Positions 42,396 through 54,070 are shown, counted from the stretch's first letter. The stretch: DNA of 64,000 nt from Muscardinus avellanarius (GCA_963383645.1 OY726563.1:40042831-40106830), one strand, 5' to 3'. A program made the numbers and translations. The notes: a model not told the origin generated them from the letters alone.

Positions 42396-42597
42396 AGCGG
42401 CCACGGAGCGCGCACGCTTGAAATCTTAGCATTCGAGAGGCTGAGACTGGAGGATCATGGTTTCGGACAGCCTCAGCTACTTAGTGAGGCCCTGCTGTGA
42501 CACAGTGAGACCAGGCTTCAAAATAAAGAATAAAAAATAGGGTGTAGCTTGGAGGTCAAATGCCTCTGGGTTCCATTCCATTCCCAGGCCCGCAAAA

Positions 42598-42599
<2 letters not shown>
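42396..42599 (+). mobile_element. B1-ID SINE, type A
   Basis: Full copy with an altered 5' end (CGAGCGGCCACGGAGCGCGC); an (AAT)n tail runs to 42626. Confidence 0.9.
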
Positions 42600-42628
<29 letters not shown>

Positions 42629-42635
42629 ATAACAA

Positions 42636-42882
42636 CTTTTGGGTACTGGGGATTAAACCCCAGAGGGGGGTATTCCTCCTCTGACCTATACCCCCATTTT
42701 TTTATTTGGAAACAGGATCTCACAACATTGCAGAGGGCTGAAATAAGTTGTGGAGGGCCTTGCTAAAGTGTGGAGAGTCTCACTAAGTTGTGGAGGGCAA
42801 CTATGCAAATTTCGGGGGCTGGCTGCAAACTTGATCTTCCTGTCTCAGCCTCCCAAGTACTGGGATTACCACCACGTATGAC
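42636..42882 (-). mobile_element. B1-ID SINE with extra internal repeats
   Basis: Reverse copy in which the AAGTTGTGGAGGGC region is repeated about three times. Confidence 0.85.
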
Positions 42883-43115
42883 TTTAGTTTAATACTTTCA
42901 TAACATCAGGAGACAAAGGGAGTGTGGATCTCAGCTTTCCTGCCCTGTGAGTAGTGTAGTTCTCACACTTTAAAGCATCATGTGATTACTCTGGATAAAC
43001 AAAAATAGATTCTTTTTCTTTTTTTTTTCTTTAGCCTAGGAGTATTCTACCTCCGTAATATATCATTTTCTCTTTCATTTAAAAAAAGCTCTGAGCTTAA
43101 ATACTTGAACTATAA

Positions 43116-43230
43116 AATAATAATACCCTCTCTTCAAGGATTACTTGAGGTCTATGGGAAGTGCTTTTCAGGGCCCAGCATATACTAAGCTCTCAATCAA
43201 TGTTAGCTACCACCATCGCCACCTTTATTT
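43116..43230 (+). mobile_element. MIR, sense 3' part
   Basis: AATAATAATACCCTCTCTTC, AGGATTACTTGAGGTC and AAGCTCTCAATCAATGTTAG follow the MIR order. Confidence 0.75.
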
Positions 43231-43562
43231 CAACTGTGCTCTTCTCTATACTTTTGTCTGCTGGAGAAGAATGCTTAGCCTCCTGTTGTTGACTTGAAAC
43301 AATTACTTGAAATTTTCTAGCCAGTCAGTTCTGGAACACTTAGGATTATGATATATTCTGACTTTAGAATCCACACTTTGCTTCCCCTCATTTCCAAGCC
43401 ATGTTGCTAGACCTTGGCAGTGTGGTATGGATCTTGGTAACAGGGCAAAAGTGATGAAGGGCCTCCCACTCCTTGAAGTGTTTGTGATCAGCTGGGAGCC
43501 AGGAGTGACACTGGCAGAGGGGCATTCAGAGCACTTTTAAAATTATTTATTTACTTATTGAT
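43231..43562. other. apparently unique DNA
   Basis: No repeat or exon recognised. Confidence 0.4.
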
Positions 43563-43739
43563 TTGTTTTTTGTACAGGAGGCTGAACCCAGGGGTATTCT
43601 AACTCCAAGCTATACCCCAGACCTGTTTTATTTTGAAACAGGGTTTGCTAAGTTGCTGAAGCTAGCCTCAAATCTGCAATCCTTCTGTCTTTTGACCTCC
43701 AGAATACTGGAATTACAGATGTGTGCCACCAGGCCTGGA
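43563..43739 (-). mobile_element. B1-ID SINE
   Basis: Reverse dimer, short linker. Confidence 0.88.
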
Positions 43740-43756
43740 TTTTTAGGGTACTTTCT

Positions 43757-44172
43757 TTTTTTGTGTGGTACTAGGGATTGAAGCCAGAGGTATTCTAATT
43801 CTGAGCTACAAAATCCCCTCTGGCTCTATTTTTATTTATACTTGTTTGTCTTTGTGGTACTGGAGATTTAACCCAGGGCATTCTACCTTCAGGCTACACC
43901 CCCAGCCTTATTTTCATTTTGAAACAGGGTCTCACTAGGTTGAAGAGAGTCTCACTACTTGCTGAGGCTGTCCTGGAACCTGTGATCCTCCTGTCTCAGG
44001 CTCCCAAGTACTAGGATTCCAAACATGTACCACTATGCCTGGCTTTAATTTTGATTTTGAAAGAGTCTGGTAAGTTGTGGAGGGCCTCATGAGGTTGCTG
44101 AGGTTTGCTGCAAACCTCCTGTGTCAGCCTCCCAAGTACTAGGATTATAGCTGTACACAGCCACACCTGACT
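43757..44172 (-). mobile_element. B1-ID SINE split by nested SINE
   Basis: Host ID half 43757-43848, nested full reverse SINE 43850-44043, host left half 44044-44172. Confidence 0.85.
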
Positions 44173-44675
44173 TCAGGGCACTTTTGACACACCTTTTGAC
44201 CTATAGGAGAGGTTCCTGGGACAGGTGATGGAGCAGGACAGTCATCATAGCTGGGAAGTATGTGTTAGTGAATGTTAAAGAACAAAGGATGATGAAGGCT
44301 GATAGGTTTAGTATGGTCCTCTCCTTTAATAATGTTTATCTTTCTCTTATTTTCTGTCAACCATAACAACCCGTTTCTCACCTAAGCTACACAAAACCAG
44401 ATATCTTCTTTATTATTGGAAGGCCTGGCTGGAACTAAGCAAGGATTTGGGGAGAGTTGGGGGAACGCAGGAGGCATTATGCATCAGATGTTTGTAAAGA
44501 AATGAAATTACAGAGGACTTTTACAAGCCTTGATCAGAGGTGCAGAGAGCCAAGCTAAAAATGAGGTTGAACATTATCATGGGACATACTGTACTTTCCT
44601 CCTCACAGAGCTGACATAGAACCAGGAGCTGCGGAAGATAGAAATCACATGCTCGCTTACATTAGAGCAGTCTTG
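44173..44675. other. apparently unique DNA
   Basis: Nothing recognised. Confidence 0.4.
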
Positions 44676-44757
44676 TACTAGAGATGTGGCTCAGTGATAA
44701 AATATTACCTAGAGTTTATAAGGCCCTGGATCTGCTTTCCAGCACCACAAAAGGGAG
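44676..44757 (+). mobile_element. free ID element
   Basis: CTAGAGATGTGGCTCAGTGA through CCAGCACCACAAAAGGG, no B1 half. It is tRNA-derived but too diverged to be a tRNA gene. Confidence 0.8.
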
Positions 44758-44897
44758 AAAAAAATAACATCTTTCATCAGGAGATAATTTACTCTAATCT
44801 TGCCTTGCTTTGTAGGTGAGTTTTGGCTGTTGGATGACACCTATCTGGTACTGTCTTAGCAACTTTTTTCACTCTGTGTGTGTGTGTGTCTGTGTGT

Positions 44898-45300
44898 GTT
44901 GCTGAATGAACCAAGGGGCCTTCTACCTCTGAGCTATACCCCCAGCCCTATTTTATTTTTATTTAAGGTACTGGGAATGGAACCCAGGGGCATTCTACCT
45001 CCGAGCCACCCCCCCCCCAGCCCTATTTTTTATTCTTTATTTTTAAACAGTCTTACTGAGTTGCAAAGGGCCTAAGTAGTAGCTGAGGCTGTCTGCAAAC
45101 TGGCATCCTTCTGTCTCAGCCTCCCAAATGCTTGGATTATAAGAATGCACCACCACGCCCAGCCTTATTTTTTATTTTGAAACGGGGTCTCTAAATTGCA
45201 ATAGGCCTTGCTAAGTTGCTGAGCCTGACTTCAAACCTGTAATCCTCCTGTCTCAGCTTCCCAAGTATTGGGATTACAGGTATGAGCCATCATATCAAGC
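44898..45300 (-). mobile_element. B1-ID SINE split by nested SINE
   Basis: Host ID half 44898-44967, nested type A 44968-45163, host left half 45164-45300. Confidence 0.85.
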
Positions 45301-45379
45301 TGCTGCTGCTGATGATTCTGCTGCTGCTTCTACTTCTACTGCTGCTGCTGCTGCTTCTTCTTTTTTTTCTTCTTCTTTT
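45300..45379. repeat. imperfect (CTG)n/(CTT)n tract
   Basis: Interrupted CTG triplets grading into CTT and TTC, between two reverse retroelements. Confidence 0.9.
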
Positions 45380-45456
45380 TGAGGTAGGGAGGATTGCACC
45401 CAAGATCTTATGCATGCTAGGCAAGTACTTTATCACTGAGCTATACCCCTAGCCCT
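45380..45456 (-). mobile_element. free ID element
   Basis: GAGGTAGGGAGGATTGCACC to TATACCCCTAGCCCTA, with GCATGCTAGGCAAGTAC in the middle; no B1 half. Confidence 0.85.
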
Positions 45457-45703
45457 AGAATCCGCCTAAAACTGGGATACTTGAATAGCTCACAAGTTTC
45501 TGTTGTACCAGTTTCAGTGGCTGGGAAAGCTGAAACTTTCTGGATTGTGGGATGGGGAGGATCTGGGATGAGTGGTTAGAAGTGATAAATGAATAAGAGG
45601 GTGCTAGCAAGTGGTCATTACAGACCAAGTAACTACTGTTTTGAGTTTTCTGTTTTCTGGAACCTTTGTGACTCCTCTGGTTATTTTTGCTTCCTCCCTG
45701 TAG

Positions 45704-45834
45704 GTCTTTCTTAGGCAGTAGCAACAAAGCTCTTGCCATCAGAACTGCCCCTGGGCTTCCATTGGCAAAAAGCAAGTAAGAAGAGTCCTGAGAAGCACTT
45801 GCCTGATCCCACAGCTAGGCTTGAGAAAAGAAAG
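45704..45834 (+). other. weak candidate exon
   Basis: Preceded by a pyrimidine-rich tract ending CTTCCTCCCTGTAG and followed by GAAAG|GTAAGA. The interval is not a recognised repeat. If the acceptor is the TTAG at 45714 the rest is open in one frame (encoding ...LPSELPLGFHWQKASKK...) but has no ATG. It could be a 5' UTR exon, a coding exon, or nothing. No protein family recognised. Confidence 0.25.
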
Positions 45835-46194
45835 GTAAGAACTAAGCAGACTGTTCTTCTGCACATGAGGCGAACCCCTGAGAGTTTGGGGAAGGGGTCC
45901 CGGTGTGGGGAAATTGTACAGGGGCTTTGACCAATAGGAGACACCTGTGATTTCATGAATACTCTCTAAGCAGCAAATAATTTAATCTCTGTTCCCACCC
46001 AGAAGCCATGTCTACTATGCCTTGCTACCCAGAGAGCTCCTTTTCTTCTGATATTGGCTGATAGGCAAGGAAATCTGAGCCTGGAATGTGTTTTTGAAAC
46101 AGCTAACAAAAATATGGTACCAACATGGCCAATACAATAGGCTTTGTGTGTTGAAATCTCTTTGGGGAATTTATTAACATTATCCTTTTGTGGA

Positions 46195-46620
46195 TTTAAA
46201 AACTTAATTTTGATAAAATATTATAATTACAAAAATGTTGCAAGATTGGTACAAAAACTCACTGTATTCCCCTTGCCCAAGGTCACCAATTATCAGCAGT
46301 TGCTTTCATTTGCTCTTTTTCTTTTCTCAAATCATTTGAGAGTAACTGTTGAGAGATTGGTTAAGTTGTCAAGGCCATCCTATTGTGTGAAGAGTGTCTC
46401 AAATGTAACCACTAGGTATAGCAGAACACTGGTGGTGGGGCAGGGACCTGATGTAAAGTCTCTCCATAACAATGAAGCACACATTTGTAAATCTCATAGA
46501 ATCTCTGGTGCTAGATATAAAAACCATTATCAGTTGTAAAAGTGTTTAAGATACCCCCTTTCCTCACCATTTGTTTCAAATTTATTTCTATGTCAGACTT
46601 CAATATTGTAAAAATTCACT
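46195..46620 (+). mobile_element. possible old LINE fragment
   Basis: CTCACTGTATTCCCCTTGCC and CAAATCATTTGAGAGTAACT resemble a common old mammalian LINE repeat. Family and orientation uncertain. Confidence 0.4.
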
Positions 46621-46669
46621 CCCCAACTTTACAGCCATAATATATTCCCCAATCATTTTGCTTAATTCA

Positions 46670-46780
46670 TTCAGCAACTATTACTGAGTGCCTTCTTTTT
46701 GCTAGCTTTTATAAAAGGTGAACGATATTCATTCCCTTAAGAGCTCAATGTCCAGTGTAAAGAAAGTGAGGACTCTTCTC
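46670..46780. mobile_element. L2/MIR-like fragment
   Basis: TTCAGCAACTATTACTGAGT and GTGCCTTCTTTTTGCTAG fit the common 'tttattgagtgcc' repeat motif. Confidence 0.45.
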
Positions 46781-47019
46781 ACTGGAGGAGGAATACTGTG
46801 CTGAAGGGGTTCACAGGGATGATGGAAACAACAGACTGGTTAAGGATCTGAAGAGTAGATGTCTGTCAATTCGTTGGATGAATGTAAATGTGAAGATTCA
46901 TCTTCTCTGAGGCTTGCTGATCTTAGATGATACGGTTCAGGAGTTACGGAAGCCTCTGGTATCATTTGTTCATCACAGGTGGTAGCCTTGGGCCAACTTG
47001 GATTGGCTCTACCCTTTAT

Positions 47020-47125
47020 CTTGGCCAGTTACTTAACTTCTTTGTACCTCTGTTTCTTCATCTGCCAAACCACATCTCTGAGGGTGGGTAGTGAGAATTA
47101 ATTGAGGTAATAGTTGCCCTGTAAA
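47020..47125 (+). mobile_element. MIR, sense
   Basis: CCAGTTACTTAACTTCTTTG, TACCTCTGTTTCTTCATCTG and GAATTAATTGAGGTAATAGT are the MIR core. Confidence 0.8.
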
Positions 47126-47304
47126 CCTTGATTTTACCTTCCTTTACAAAATGCAGTATGTGGGGAAATAGCATGAAAAGCATTAGGTATTAAGGTGTGA
47201 TCCAGGGGTTTCTATTTTCTCAACAAATGTCTAATTGCTAGTTCTAATAGGAGATATGATGAAGAATAACTTATGGAATAAAAACAATAACATCAGCAAT
47301 GATT

Positions 47305-47430
47305 TGTTAACCATTTCCTCTGTGCTGAGCACTGTGCTAAGTGTTTTACATAGGATATCTCTGAGGCATGAGGCTTAGACAGGTGAATCAGAGGTAACTT
47401 GCCTAAATTAACACAGCAAGAAATAAGTCG
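47305..47430 (-). mobile_element. MIR, antisense
   Basis: GCTGAGCACTGTGCTAAGTG and GAGGTAACTTGCCTAAATTA are the reverse MIR order. Confidence 0.75.
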
Positions 47431-47514
47431 AATTCTTCTGTGAGGGAAAGCAGCAGGGTACCCTTTAAAGCCTCGAGAATGAGCAGGAATAAACAAGGTA
47501 AAAGTTAGAGAAGG

Positions 47515-47700
47515 GATTGCCAGGCAAAGGGAACAGCAGGTGTTAGGAGGGCACTGAAGTGGGGGAGAGAAGTGGAAGGAACCACAGAAATTTAGCTAGG
47601 ATCTGGAGATAGGGAGATGAGCTAGGCTGAGGAAAATTGACAGGGCTGTATAGGACATCATTAAAGAGCATGGGTTTTTATTCCAAAGACAGTGGGAGGC
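47515..47700 (+). mobile_element. L2-like fragment
   Basis: GGAACAGCAGGTGTTAGGAG and GGGTTTTTATTCCAAAGACA follow a familiar old LINE pattern. By eye only. Confidence 0.5.
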
Positions 47701-47705
47701 TGTTG

Positions 47706-47895
47706 ATTTTTTTTTTTTTTTGTGGTTCTGGGAATTGAACCCAGGGGCATTCTGTCTCCAAGCTACACCTCCAGCCCTTTTTATTTTTATTTTTAAACAG
47801 GATATTGTTAGGTTTCTGAGAGTCTCACTAAGTTTTTGAGGCTGTTCTGGAAACTCTGATCCTACTATCTCAGCCTCCTTCCTCCATGCCTGGCT
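47706..47895 (-). mobile_element. B1-ID SINE
   Basis: Reverse copy with a deletion near its 5' end. Confidence 0.88.
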
Positions 47896-47911
47896 GAATG
47901 TGGTTTTTTAC

Positions 47912-48103
47912 TTTTTTTTTGTGGTGGTACTGGGGTTCTTGGAAACCTTCTTCTACCTCCGGGCTACAGTCCCAGACCTATTTTATATGTATATTTTGGA
48001 AACAGGGTCTCTTAAGCCAGCGAGGCTGGCTTTGAACCTACGTGATCCTCTTGTCTCTGCCTCCCAAGCGCCGGGATTACAAGCGCGTACCACCACACCT
48101 GGC
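47912..48103 (-). mobile_element. B1-ID SINE, type B
   Basis: Reverse type B copy; a TTTACTTTTTTT run occurs on both sides. Confidence 0.93.
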
Positions 48104-48368
48104 TTTACTTTTTTTTTTTTTAATCACATGATGTTTGTATTAAAAAGCCTCTAATGAGGCCTAAACAAAAATGGTTTAAGAACATAATTTCTTCAGTTTT
48201 GTACCTTGTGACCCAGTGGAAGCACTGTTTCTTGCTCAAATGTGTAACTCTGAAGCAGGTTTTACTTTCCACCATGGATATGACTAAAAAGAGCTTTATG
48301 ATGCTGGAAGAAGCCGGTCTTTCAGAATGCTTAAAGGGTTTAATTAGGCTCATATATCTGATGCTTTT

Positions 48369-48536
48369 TATGTGGTACTGGGGATGGAACCCAGGGCATT
48401 CTACCTCTAAACTACACCCCAGCCCTATATTTTTTCTTTATTTTGAAACAGGGTCTCACTGAGTTGCAGAGGGCCTCACTAAGTAGCTGAGGATGTCCAC
48501 GAACTGTGATCCTCTGGTCTCAGCCTCCCAAATGCT
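48369..48536 (-). mobile_element. B1-ID SINE, 5'-truncated
   Basis: Reverse copy lacking the ACCACGCCCGGC end. TATCTGATGCTTT at 48355 and 48537 shows that truncation came with the insertion. Confidence 0.92.
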
Positions 48537-48675
48537 TATCTGATGCTTTGTAGGCTGCATTAAGGGAGTTGCTTCAGCTTTCATTAAGCTCTGTCAGATG
48601 GGTAAAAAAATTGGAATTGGGAGAAAACATAATTCCTGGAAACTTAGGTCCAGTGTTAGAAATAGAATTGTCAAA

Positions 48676-48879
48676 GCCGGGCGTGGTGGTGCACATTTAT
48701 AATCCCAGTACCTGGGAAGCTGAGACAGGAGGATCATGGTTCGAGGCCAGCCGCAGATAGTGAGACCCTCTGCAACTTAGTGAGGGACCCTGTTACAAAA
48801 TAAAGAATAAAAAATTGAGCTGGGATATACATCAGAGGTAGAATGCTCCTGAGTTCAATTCCCAGTGCTGCAAAAAAAT
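48676..48879 (+). mobile_element. B1-ID SINE
   Basis: Forward copy; GAATTGTCAA before and after is the target-site duplication. Confidence 0.92.
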
Positions 48880-49184
48880 TTTTGAATTGTCAAGTATAAG
48901 ACTTTGATTTAAATATATCGTTATAAAGATACTTCAGTGACTAAATGGAAATTTGTCATTTTTTGTGAGTGTGTACCATCTGTGATGGCAGACAGCACAT
49001 TTGTGAGAATCTGGGAAGGCTTAAGCATTTTTTCAATACTCACATTGGAGGTACTAGAGGTTTTTATATTTGTAACTATTTTTCATATACAGTGTAAGTA
49101 TCACAGGAGAAAAACCAGTGTTCTCCTTATCATGAACACTGAGGAATATTGAGCCACTAACATATTTACTTTCAAGTAGCCTGT

Positions 49185-49365
49185 AGTAGTTAGCTTTTGG
49201 GGACAGGAGAGTGGTTGGCGGCTGGATCTAGGATGGCTTTGCTCACACATCTGGTGACTGGCAGGCTGTTTGGTCTAGGAAGGGGTCCCTAGCTTGGCTG
49301 TCTCATCTCCATTCCACATGCTCTCCTCTAGCTAGCTTGTTAACATGGTGGTCTCAAAGATTAGG
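49185..49365. mobile_element. possible hAT-type MITE
   Basis: GATGGCTTTGCTCACACATC, GGTGACTGGCAGGCTG and TAACATGGTGGTCTCAAAG resemble a mammalian MER-type DNA transposon. Family not resolved. Confidence 0.4.
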
Positions 49366-49402
49366 AAATGAGAGCAAGCATCAGTACACAAGAACTGAAC
49401 TT

Positions 49403-49790
49403 TTTCTTTTTTCTTTTTTGGTGTGTGGTACTGGGAATTAAGCCCAAGGGCATTCTACCTCTGAGCTACATACCAGTCCTATTTTTTGTGTGTGTATGTG
49501 TAGGGATTCAACCTAGGGGCATTCTCCCTCCATATTTTGAAATGGTCTTACTAAGTTGCAGAGGGCCTAAGTAGCTGAGGCTGGCCACGAACCCAGATCC
49601 TCCTTTCTCAACCTCCCAAGTACTGGGATTACAAGCATGTACCACCACGCCCAGCTCACCAGTCCTACATTTTTTAAAGGGTCTCACTAAGTTTCAGAAG
49701 TTGCTGTGGCTGGCCACAAGCCTGCACTTCTCTGGTCTTAGCCTCTCACATACTAGGATTACACATGTGTGTCACCATACATATCTCAAA
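49403..49790 (-). mobile_element. B1-ID SINE split by nested SINE
   Basis: Host ID half 49403-49480, nested reverse SINE 49482-49655, host left half 49656-49790. ACCAGTCCTA flanks the nested copy. Confidence 0.88.
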
Positions 49791-50083
49791 CACTTTTCAA
49801 ATTCTGCTTGTGTCACATTTACCTAATATTCTTCACAAAACTAATTCAGACTTTACAACACTTTTAAGCCTGAAATGTATTACATAAAAAACAACTGAAT
49901 TCCACATGTGGGAAAGTGAGTAGAAGGTTCATTTTGAGCATCTTAGAGGTATATCTTCCTCCAGAAAATTACCTGTTGAAAGAATCTTAGCTTTTCTTTG
50001 TTCTTCCTGGGGTAAAATTAAAAACAAAAAAATCTCTGACATTTTAAAAAGTCAGTCACCTAGAAAAAGCCATTTCTAAATAC

Positions 50084-50255
50084 AAGCTGGGTATGGTGGC
50101 ACATACCTGTAATCCCAGTACTTGGGAGGCTGAGGCAGTAGAATTGCAGATTCAAGGCTAGTGCTTGGTAACTTAGTAAGACCCTATCTTAAAATAAAAA
50201 ATAAAAAGGACTGGGGGTATATCTCAGAGGTAGAACAGCACTGGCTTCAATCCCA
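50084..50255 (+). mobile_element. B1-ID SINE, type O
   Basis: Dimer with a shortened left half. Confidence 0.88.
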
Positions 50256-50668
50256 TAAAAATCATAAACAATATCATTTGACCCAGCAGAAACTTCCAAG
50301 ATTTTATTCAATACATATTTGCATATTACTTGAAGTACTGCTTATAATAGAAGATTGGTAGTATCTTGTCAGTCAAGGCAAGGTTATGCAGTGGAGTAGT
50401 ATTACACTGATATTACATGACCTCCAACATTTACAGAGTAAGAAAAAGAAACAGAATACTGTATACTGTATGCGACCAGTTATGTAAAATAGTGAATGAG
50501 GGAAATAATATATACACTTTTGCTTACATAGACATAAAATATTTCTGGAAGGATAGCCACAACACTCGTAGTTTGGGGACATGCATGGCTAGAGAGTGGA
50601 AGGTACATACATTTTTATGCATATGATTTGAATTTTATATTTTATATTTCCCTAGTTCAAAAATTAAA
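50256..50668 (+). mobile_element. L1 3' end, sense
   Basis: ATCATTTGACCCAGCAGAAA, ATTACTTGAAGTACTGCTTA, AAAATATTTCTGGAAGGATA and ATTTTTATGCATATGATTTG follow the 3' region of older L1 families. Confidence 0.75.
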
Positions 50669-50670
50669 TA

Positions 50671-50829
50671 TAGCCAGATGTGGTGGAACACAGTTTTTCA
50701 GGGGCTGAGATATGATTGCAGGTTTGAGTACAGGGTGCAATAACTCAGTGAGATCCTGTTTAAAAATAAAAAAGGACTGTGGAGTAGCTAAGAGATATAA
50801 CCCCTGGATCCATCCCCAGTACCACATAC
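50671..50829 (+). mobile_element. degraded B1-ID SINE
   Basis: Inserted at the L1 tail; both halves shortened. Confidence 0.8.
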
Positions 50830-50838
50830 ACAATTAAT

Positions 50839-51485
50839 TGGTGGTATTGGGGATGGAACCCAGTGGTAGTCTACTTCTGACCTATACCTCCAGCGCTACT
50901 ATTTATTTATTTATTTACTTACTTACTTACTTATTTGTGGTACTGGGGTTCCTGGAAGCCCTTCTACCTCTGGGCTACACTCCCAGACATATTTTTACAT
51001 TTTTATTTGGAAACAGGGTCTCCTAAGCCATCGTGCGCGGCTGGCTTCGAACCTGTGCTATCCTCCTGTCTCTGCCTCTCAAGCGCGGGGATTACAAGCG
51101 TGCGCCACCACGCCCGGCCTGCACTACTCTTTAAAAAAAATTTTTTTTGTAGTACTGGGGATGGAACCCAGGGGCATTCTACCTCCGAGCTATAACCCTA
51201 GCCCTATTTTTTTATTCTTTATTTTGAAGCGGGGTCTCACTGAGTTGCAAAGGACCTCACTAAGTAGCTGAGACTGTCTGGAAACTGTGAACCTCCTGTC
51301 TCAGCCTCCCAAATGCTGGGATTACAAGCATGCACCACCATGCCTGGCTTTAAAAAAATTTTTTTTGAAACAGGGTCTCACTAAGTTGTGGAGGGCCTTG
51401 CTAAGTTGCTGAGGCTGACTGCATTCCTTTTGTCTCAGCTTTCCAAGTACTGGGATTATAGGAATAATGCACTACCATGCCCAGC
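50839..51485 (-). mobile_element. SINE cluster
   Basis: Reverse ID half 50839-50900 with (TTTA/TTAC)n linker, type B SINE 50935-51117, type A SINE 51141-51348, and a lone left half 51349-51485. Confidence 0.88.
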
Positions 51486-51544
51486 TAATATATGTTTTTT
51501 TTTAAATGATATGTGGTGATGATACTGTTCAAAAGAAATCAGCC

Positions 51545-51702
51545 AAGCTGGGCATGGTGGTGCGAACATGTAGTCTCACTAACTCCTGAGACTGAGGCAG
51601 GAGGCTTGGGCAGTATAGTGAGACCCTGTCTCAAAGAAGAAAAAGGCTAAGCATATAGTTCAGTGTGGTAAGACACCCCTGGTTCAATTCATAGTACCAA
51701 AT
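51545..51702 (+). mobile_element. B1-ID SINE, diverged
   Basis: B1-like left half with GGCAGTATAGTGAGACCCTG; short ID half GCATATAGTTCAGTGTGGTA. Confidence 0.8.
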
Positions 51703-51711
51703 AAACACACA

Positions 51712-51747
<36 letters not shown>
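51703..51747. repeat. (CA)n microsatellite
   Basis: CA repeat at the SINE tail. Confidence 0.95.
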
Positions 51748-51748
<1 letters not shown>

Positions 51749-51819
51749 TTAGGGTTTTTGGCCTACAAATACCTCATAGTAGTGTATATCTGTTTTTTGT
51801 TTGTTTGGTTGTTTGATTT

Positions 51820-51903
51820 GGTTTGGTTTTTGGCAGTGCTAGGGATGAAACCCAGGGCGGTACTCTTGCATGCACCCTACCACTGAGCGATACCCCCAAC
51901 CCT
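51820..51903 (-). mobile_element. free ID element
   Basis: GGCAGTGCTAGGGATGAAAC through GAGCGATACCCCCAACCCT, no B1 half. Confidence 0.8.
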
Positions 51904-52603
51904 AACATACTATATTGATTACTATAGTTTTACAATAAGTATTTAAATCAGGTGATGTAAGAATTCTGGGTTTTGTCTTCTTTTTTTCAAAATTATAGTA
52001 GTCAGAGAGGACTGCTTAACTTGTTTGAATCTTGGAAAATATCCCCATTAAGTACAATCATCGACTGTAGAGATCAAATGGAAATACCAGAAATAAAAAC
52101 AGTAAGAAGATGGGCTTGACAGTAGATTTGATGCAGAAAAAAAAAGCGAGATTAAAGGTAATATTTACCAACCAGGTCAGTAAAAATTAAAAAGAGACAA
52201 ATGAATAAGAAATAGAATATGATGGTGGGGTTAGCCAGGCATGGTAACTGTAAAAGTATGTATGTGTGTGTGTGTTTTATTTGGTTTTTGGGTTTTGGTT
52301 TATACCCTATTGTGCAGGAAATAGTTAACCTAGTCAGGTTGAGGCTGCTATCTTTAGAAGGTCTGCTGCTACGATGGGCCCTTGGTTAGGTTTGTATAAA
52401 ATTGGCTTTTCCAACATTTTTAATATAAAAGATTATATCCTACTTTCATTTATTCATTTTATAGTTTTCTTTATTTCTTTCATTAATCCTAGTTTCACAC
52501 CTTCCCTAAAGAATTTCTTTTAACATTTCTTTTAGGATAGGTCTGATTGGTAGTACATTCTGTTTTCTTTTGTATAAGAAAGTTAAAATTTTTTCCTCCA
52601 CTT

Positions 52604-52810
52604 TTTTTTTTTGTGGTACTAGGGGTGGAACCCAGGGGCTTTTCTACCTCCAGGCTATACTCCCAGACCTGTTTTATACTTTATTTGGAAACAGGGTCTC
52701 GCTAAGTTGCTGAGAGCTTCACTCAGTAGCTGAGGCTGGCTTCGAACCTTTGCTATCCTGTCCCAGCCTCCCAAGTGTGGGGATTATAAGTGTATGCCAC
52801 CATGCCCGGC
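52604..52810 (-). mobile_element. B1-ID SINE, type C
   Basis: Reverse copy, target-site duplication TTTTCCTCCACTT at 52591-52603 and 52811-52823. Confidence 0.97.
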
Positions 52811-52900
52811 TTTTCCTCCACTTCTAAAGGCCATTTTGTGGGACCGAATTCTGAGTTGGCATTTTTTTTTTCTTTTCAAGATACTACACTATTGCATGGT

Positions 52901-53139
52901 GTTTTTATTTTTATTTTATTTTTATTATTTTATTTATTTGTTGCAGAACTAGGGATTGAACCTGGGGCATTTTATCTCTGAGCTACATCTACAGCCCTAT
53001 ATTTTATTTTTTATTTTGAAACAGTCTCAATAAATTGCAGAAGGCCTCACTTAGTAGCTGAGGCTGGCCAAGAACCTGCAATCCTCCTGTCTCATCCTCC
53101 CAAGTACTGAGATTACAAGCGTGCACCACCTTGCCTGGC
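52901..53139 (-). mobile_element. B1-ID SINE
   Basis: Reverse copy with CTATTGCATGGT (52889) and CTATTGTATGGT (53140) as target-site duplication. Confidence 0.93.
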
Positions 53140-53228
53140 CTATTGTATGGTTTCTGATGACAAGTTTACTGTGATTTTTATCCTTGTTCCTATAAAACTA
53201 ATGTGTCTTTTTTTCTCTGGCTACTCTT

Positions 53229-53407
53229 TTTTTTTTTGTACTAGAGGTTAAACCCAGAGGTATTCTAATTCTCAACACTTCTAGCCTTATTTTTTATTTT
53301 GAAACAGGGTCCTGTTAAGTTGATAAGGGACCTTGCTAAGTTGCTGAGATATTCCTGTCTTGGCCTCCTAAGTTTTGGGATTACAGGTATGTGCCACCAT
53401 GCCCAGC
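53229..53407 (-). mobile_element. B1-ID SINE
   Basis: Reverse, diverged ID half. Confidence 0.88.
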
Positions 53408-53580
53408 TTCCTATGGTTTTCTTTAAGAGTTTATTTTTATCTTTGATTTTTAGTAGTTTGAATATGGTGTACCTAGGTGTGATTTTAATTTTTTATATTT
53501 TATTTGATATTCTCTGAACTTTTATCTGTGGTTTGCTGTCTATCACTAATTTTGCAAAGTCATCAACCATTATTTTCTTT

Positions 53581-53792
53581 ATCTTTTTTTTGGTGGTACT
53601 AGGAATGGAATCTAGGGGCTTTCTACCTCCAGAGTTACACTCCCAGTCCTACTTTATTTTTATTTTTAAACAGGCTCTTGCTAGGTTGATGAAGAATCTC
53701 ACTACTTGCTGAGGCTGTCTTTGAGCCTGTTATCCTCCTATCTCAGCCTCCCAAGTACTGAGATTATAAACATGCACTACCATGCTCAGCTC
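53581..53792 (-). mobile_element. B1-ID SINE
   Basis: Reverse copy; TCAACCATTATTTTCT (53563) and TCAGCCATTATTTTCT (53793) flank it. Confidence 0.93.
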
Positions 53793-53892
53793 TCAGCCAT
53801 TATTTTCTCAGTGTTTTTGTCATATCTTCCTTTTATTCACTCCTTCTAGGAGTCCAATTATAAGTTTTTTTATTGTCTCACCGTTTGGTATG

Positions 53893-54070
53893 GATGAGGG
53901 GCTTTATTGAACCTAGGAAGATTCTACCTCTGAACTACCCCTAGCCCTATTTTATTTTTTATCTTGAAACAAGGTTTCCCTAAGTTTCTGAGGCTGGCTT
54001 TGAACCTGTGACCCTCCTGTTTATTCCTCCTAATGACTGGGTTTACTGGTATGTGCCACCACGCCTAGCT
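53893..54070 (-). mobile_element. B1-ID SINE
   Basis: Reverse, to GCCACCACGCCTAGC. Confidence 0.88.

Noticed and set aside
44676..44757. tRNA gene (also at 20335, 45380, 51820, 58273)
   Set aside because: The ID elements descend from a tRNA and keep A/B-box-like parts, but no cloverleaf can be closed and poly-A tails follow.
46144..46539. 131-codon open frame
   Set aside because: Lies over what looks like an old LINE fragment; no recognisable protein.
51747..51760. Telomere-like GGTTAGGGTTT
   Set aside because: Less than two units next to a CA repeat; chance level.
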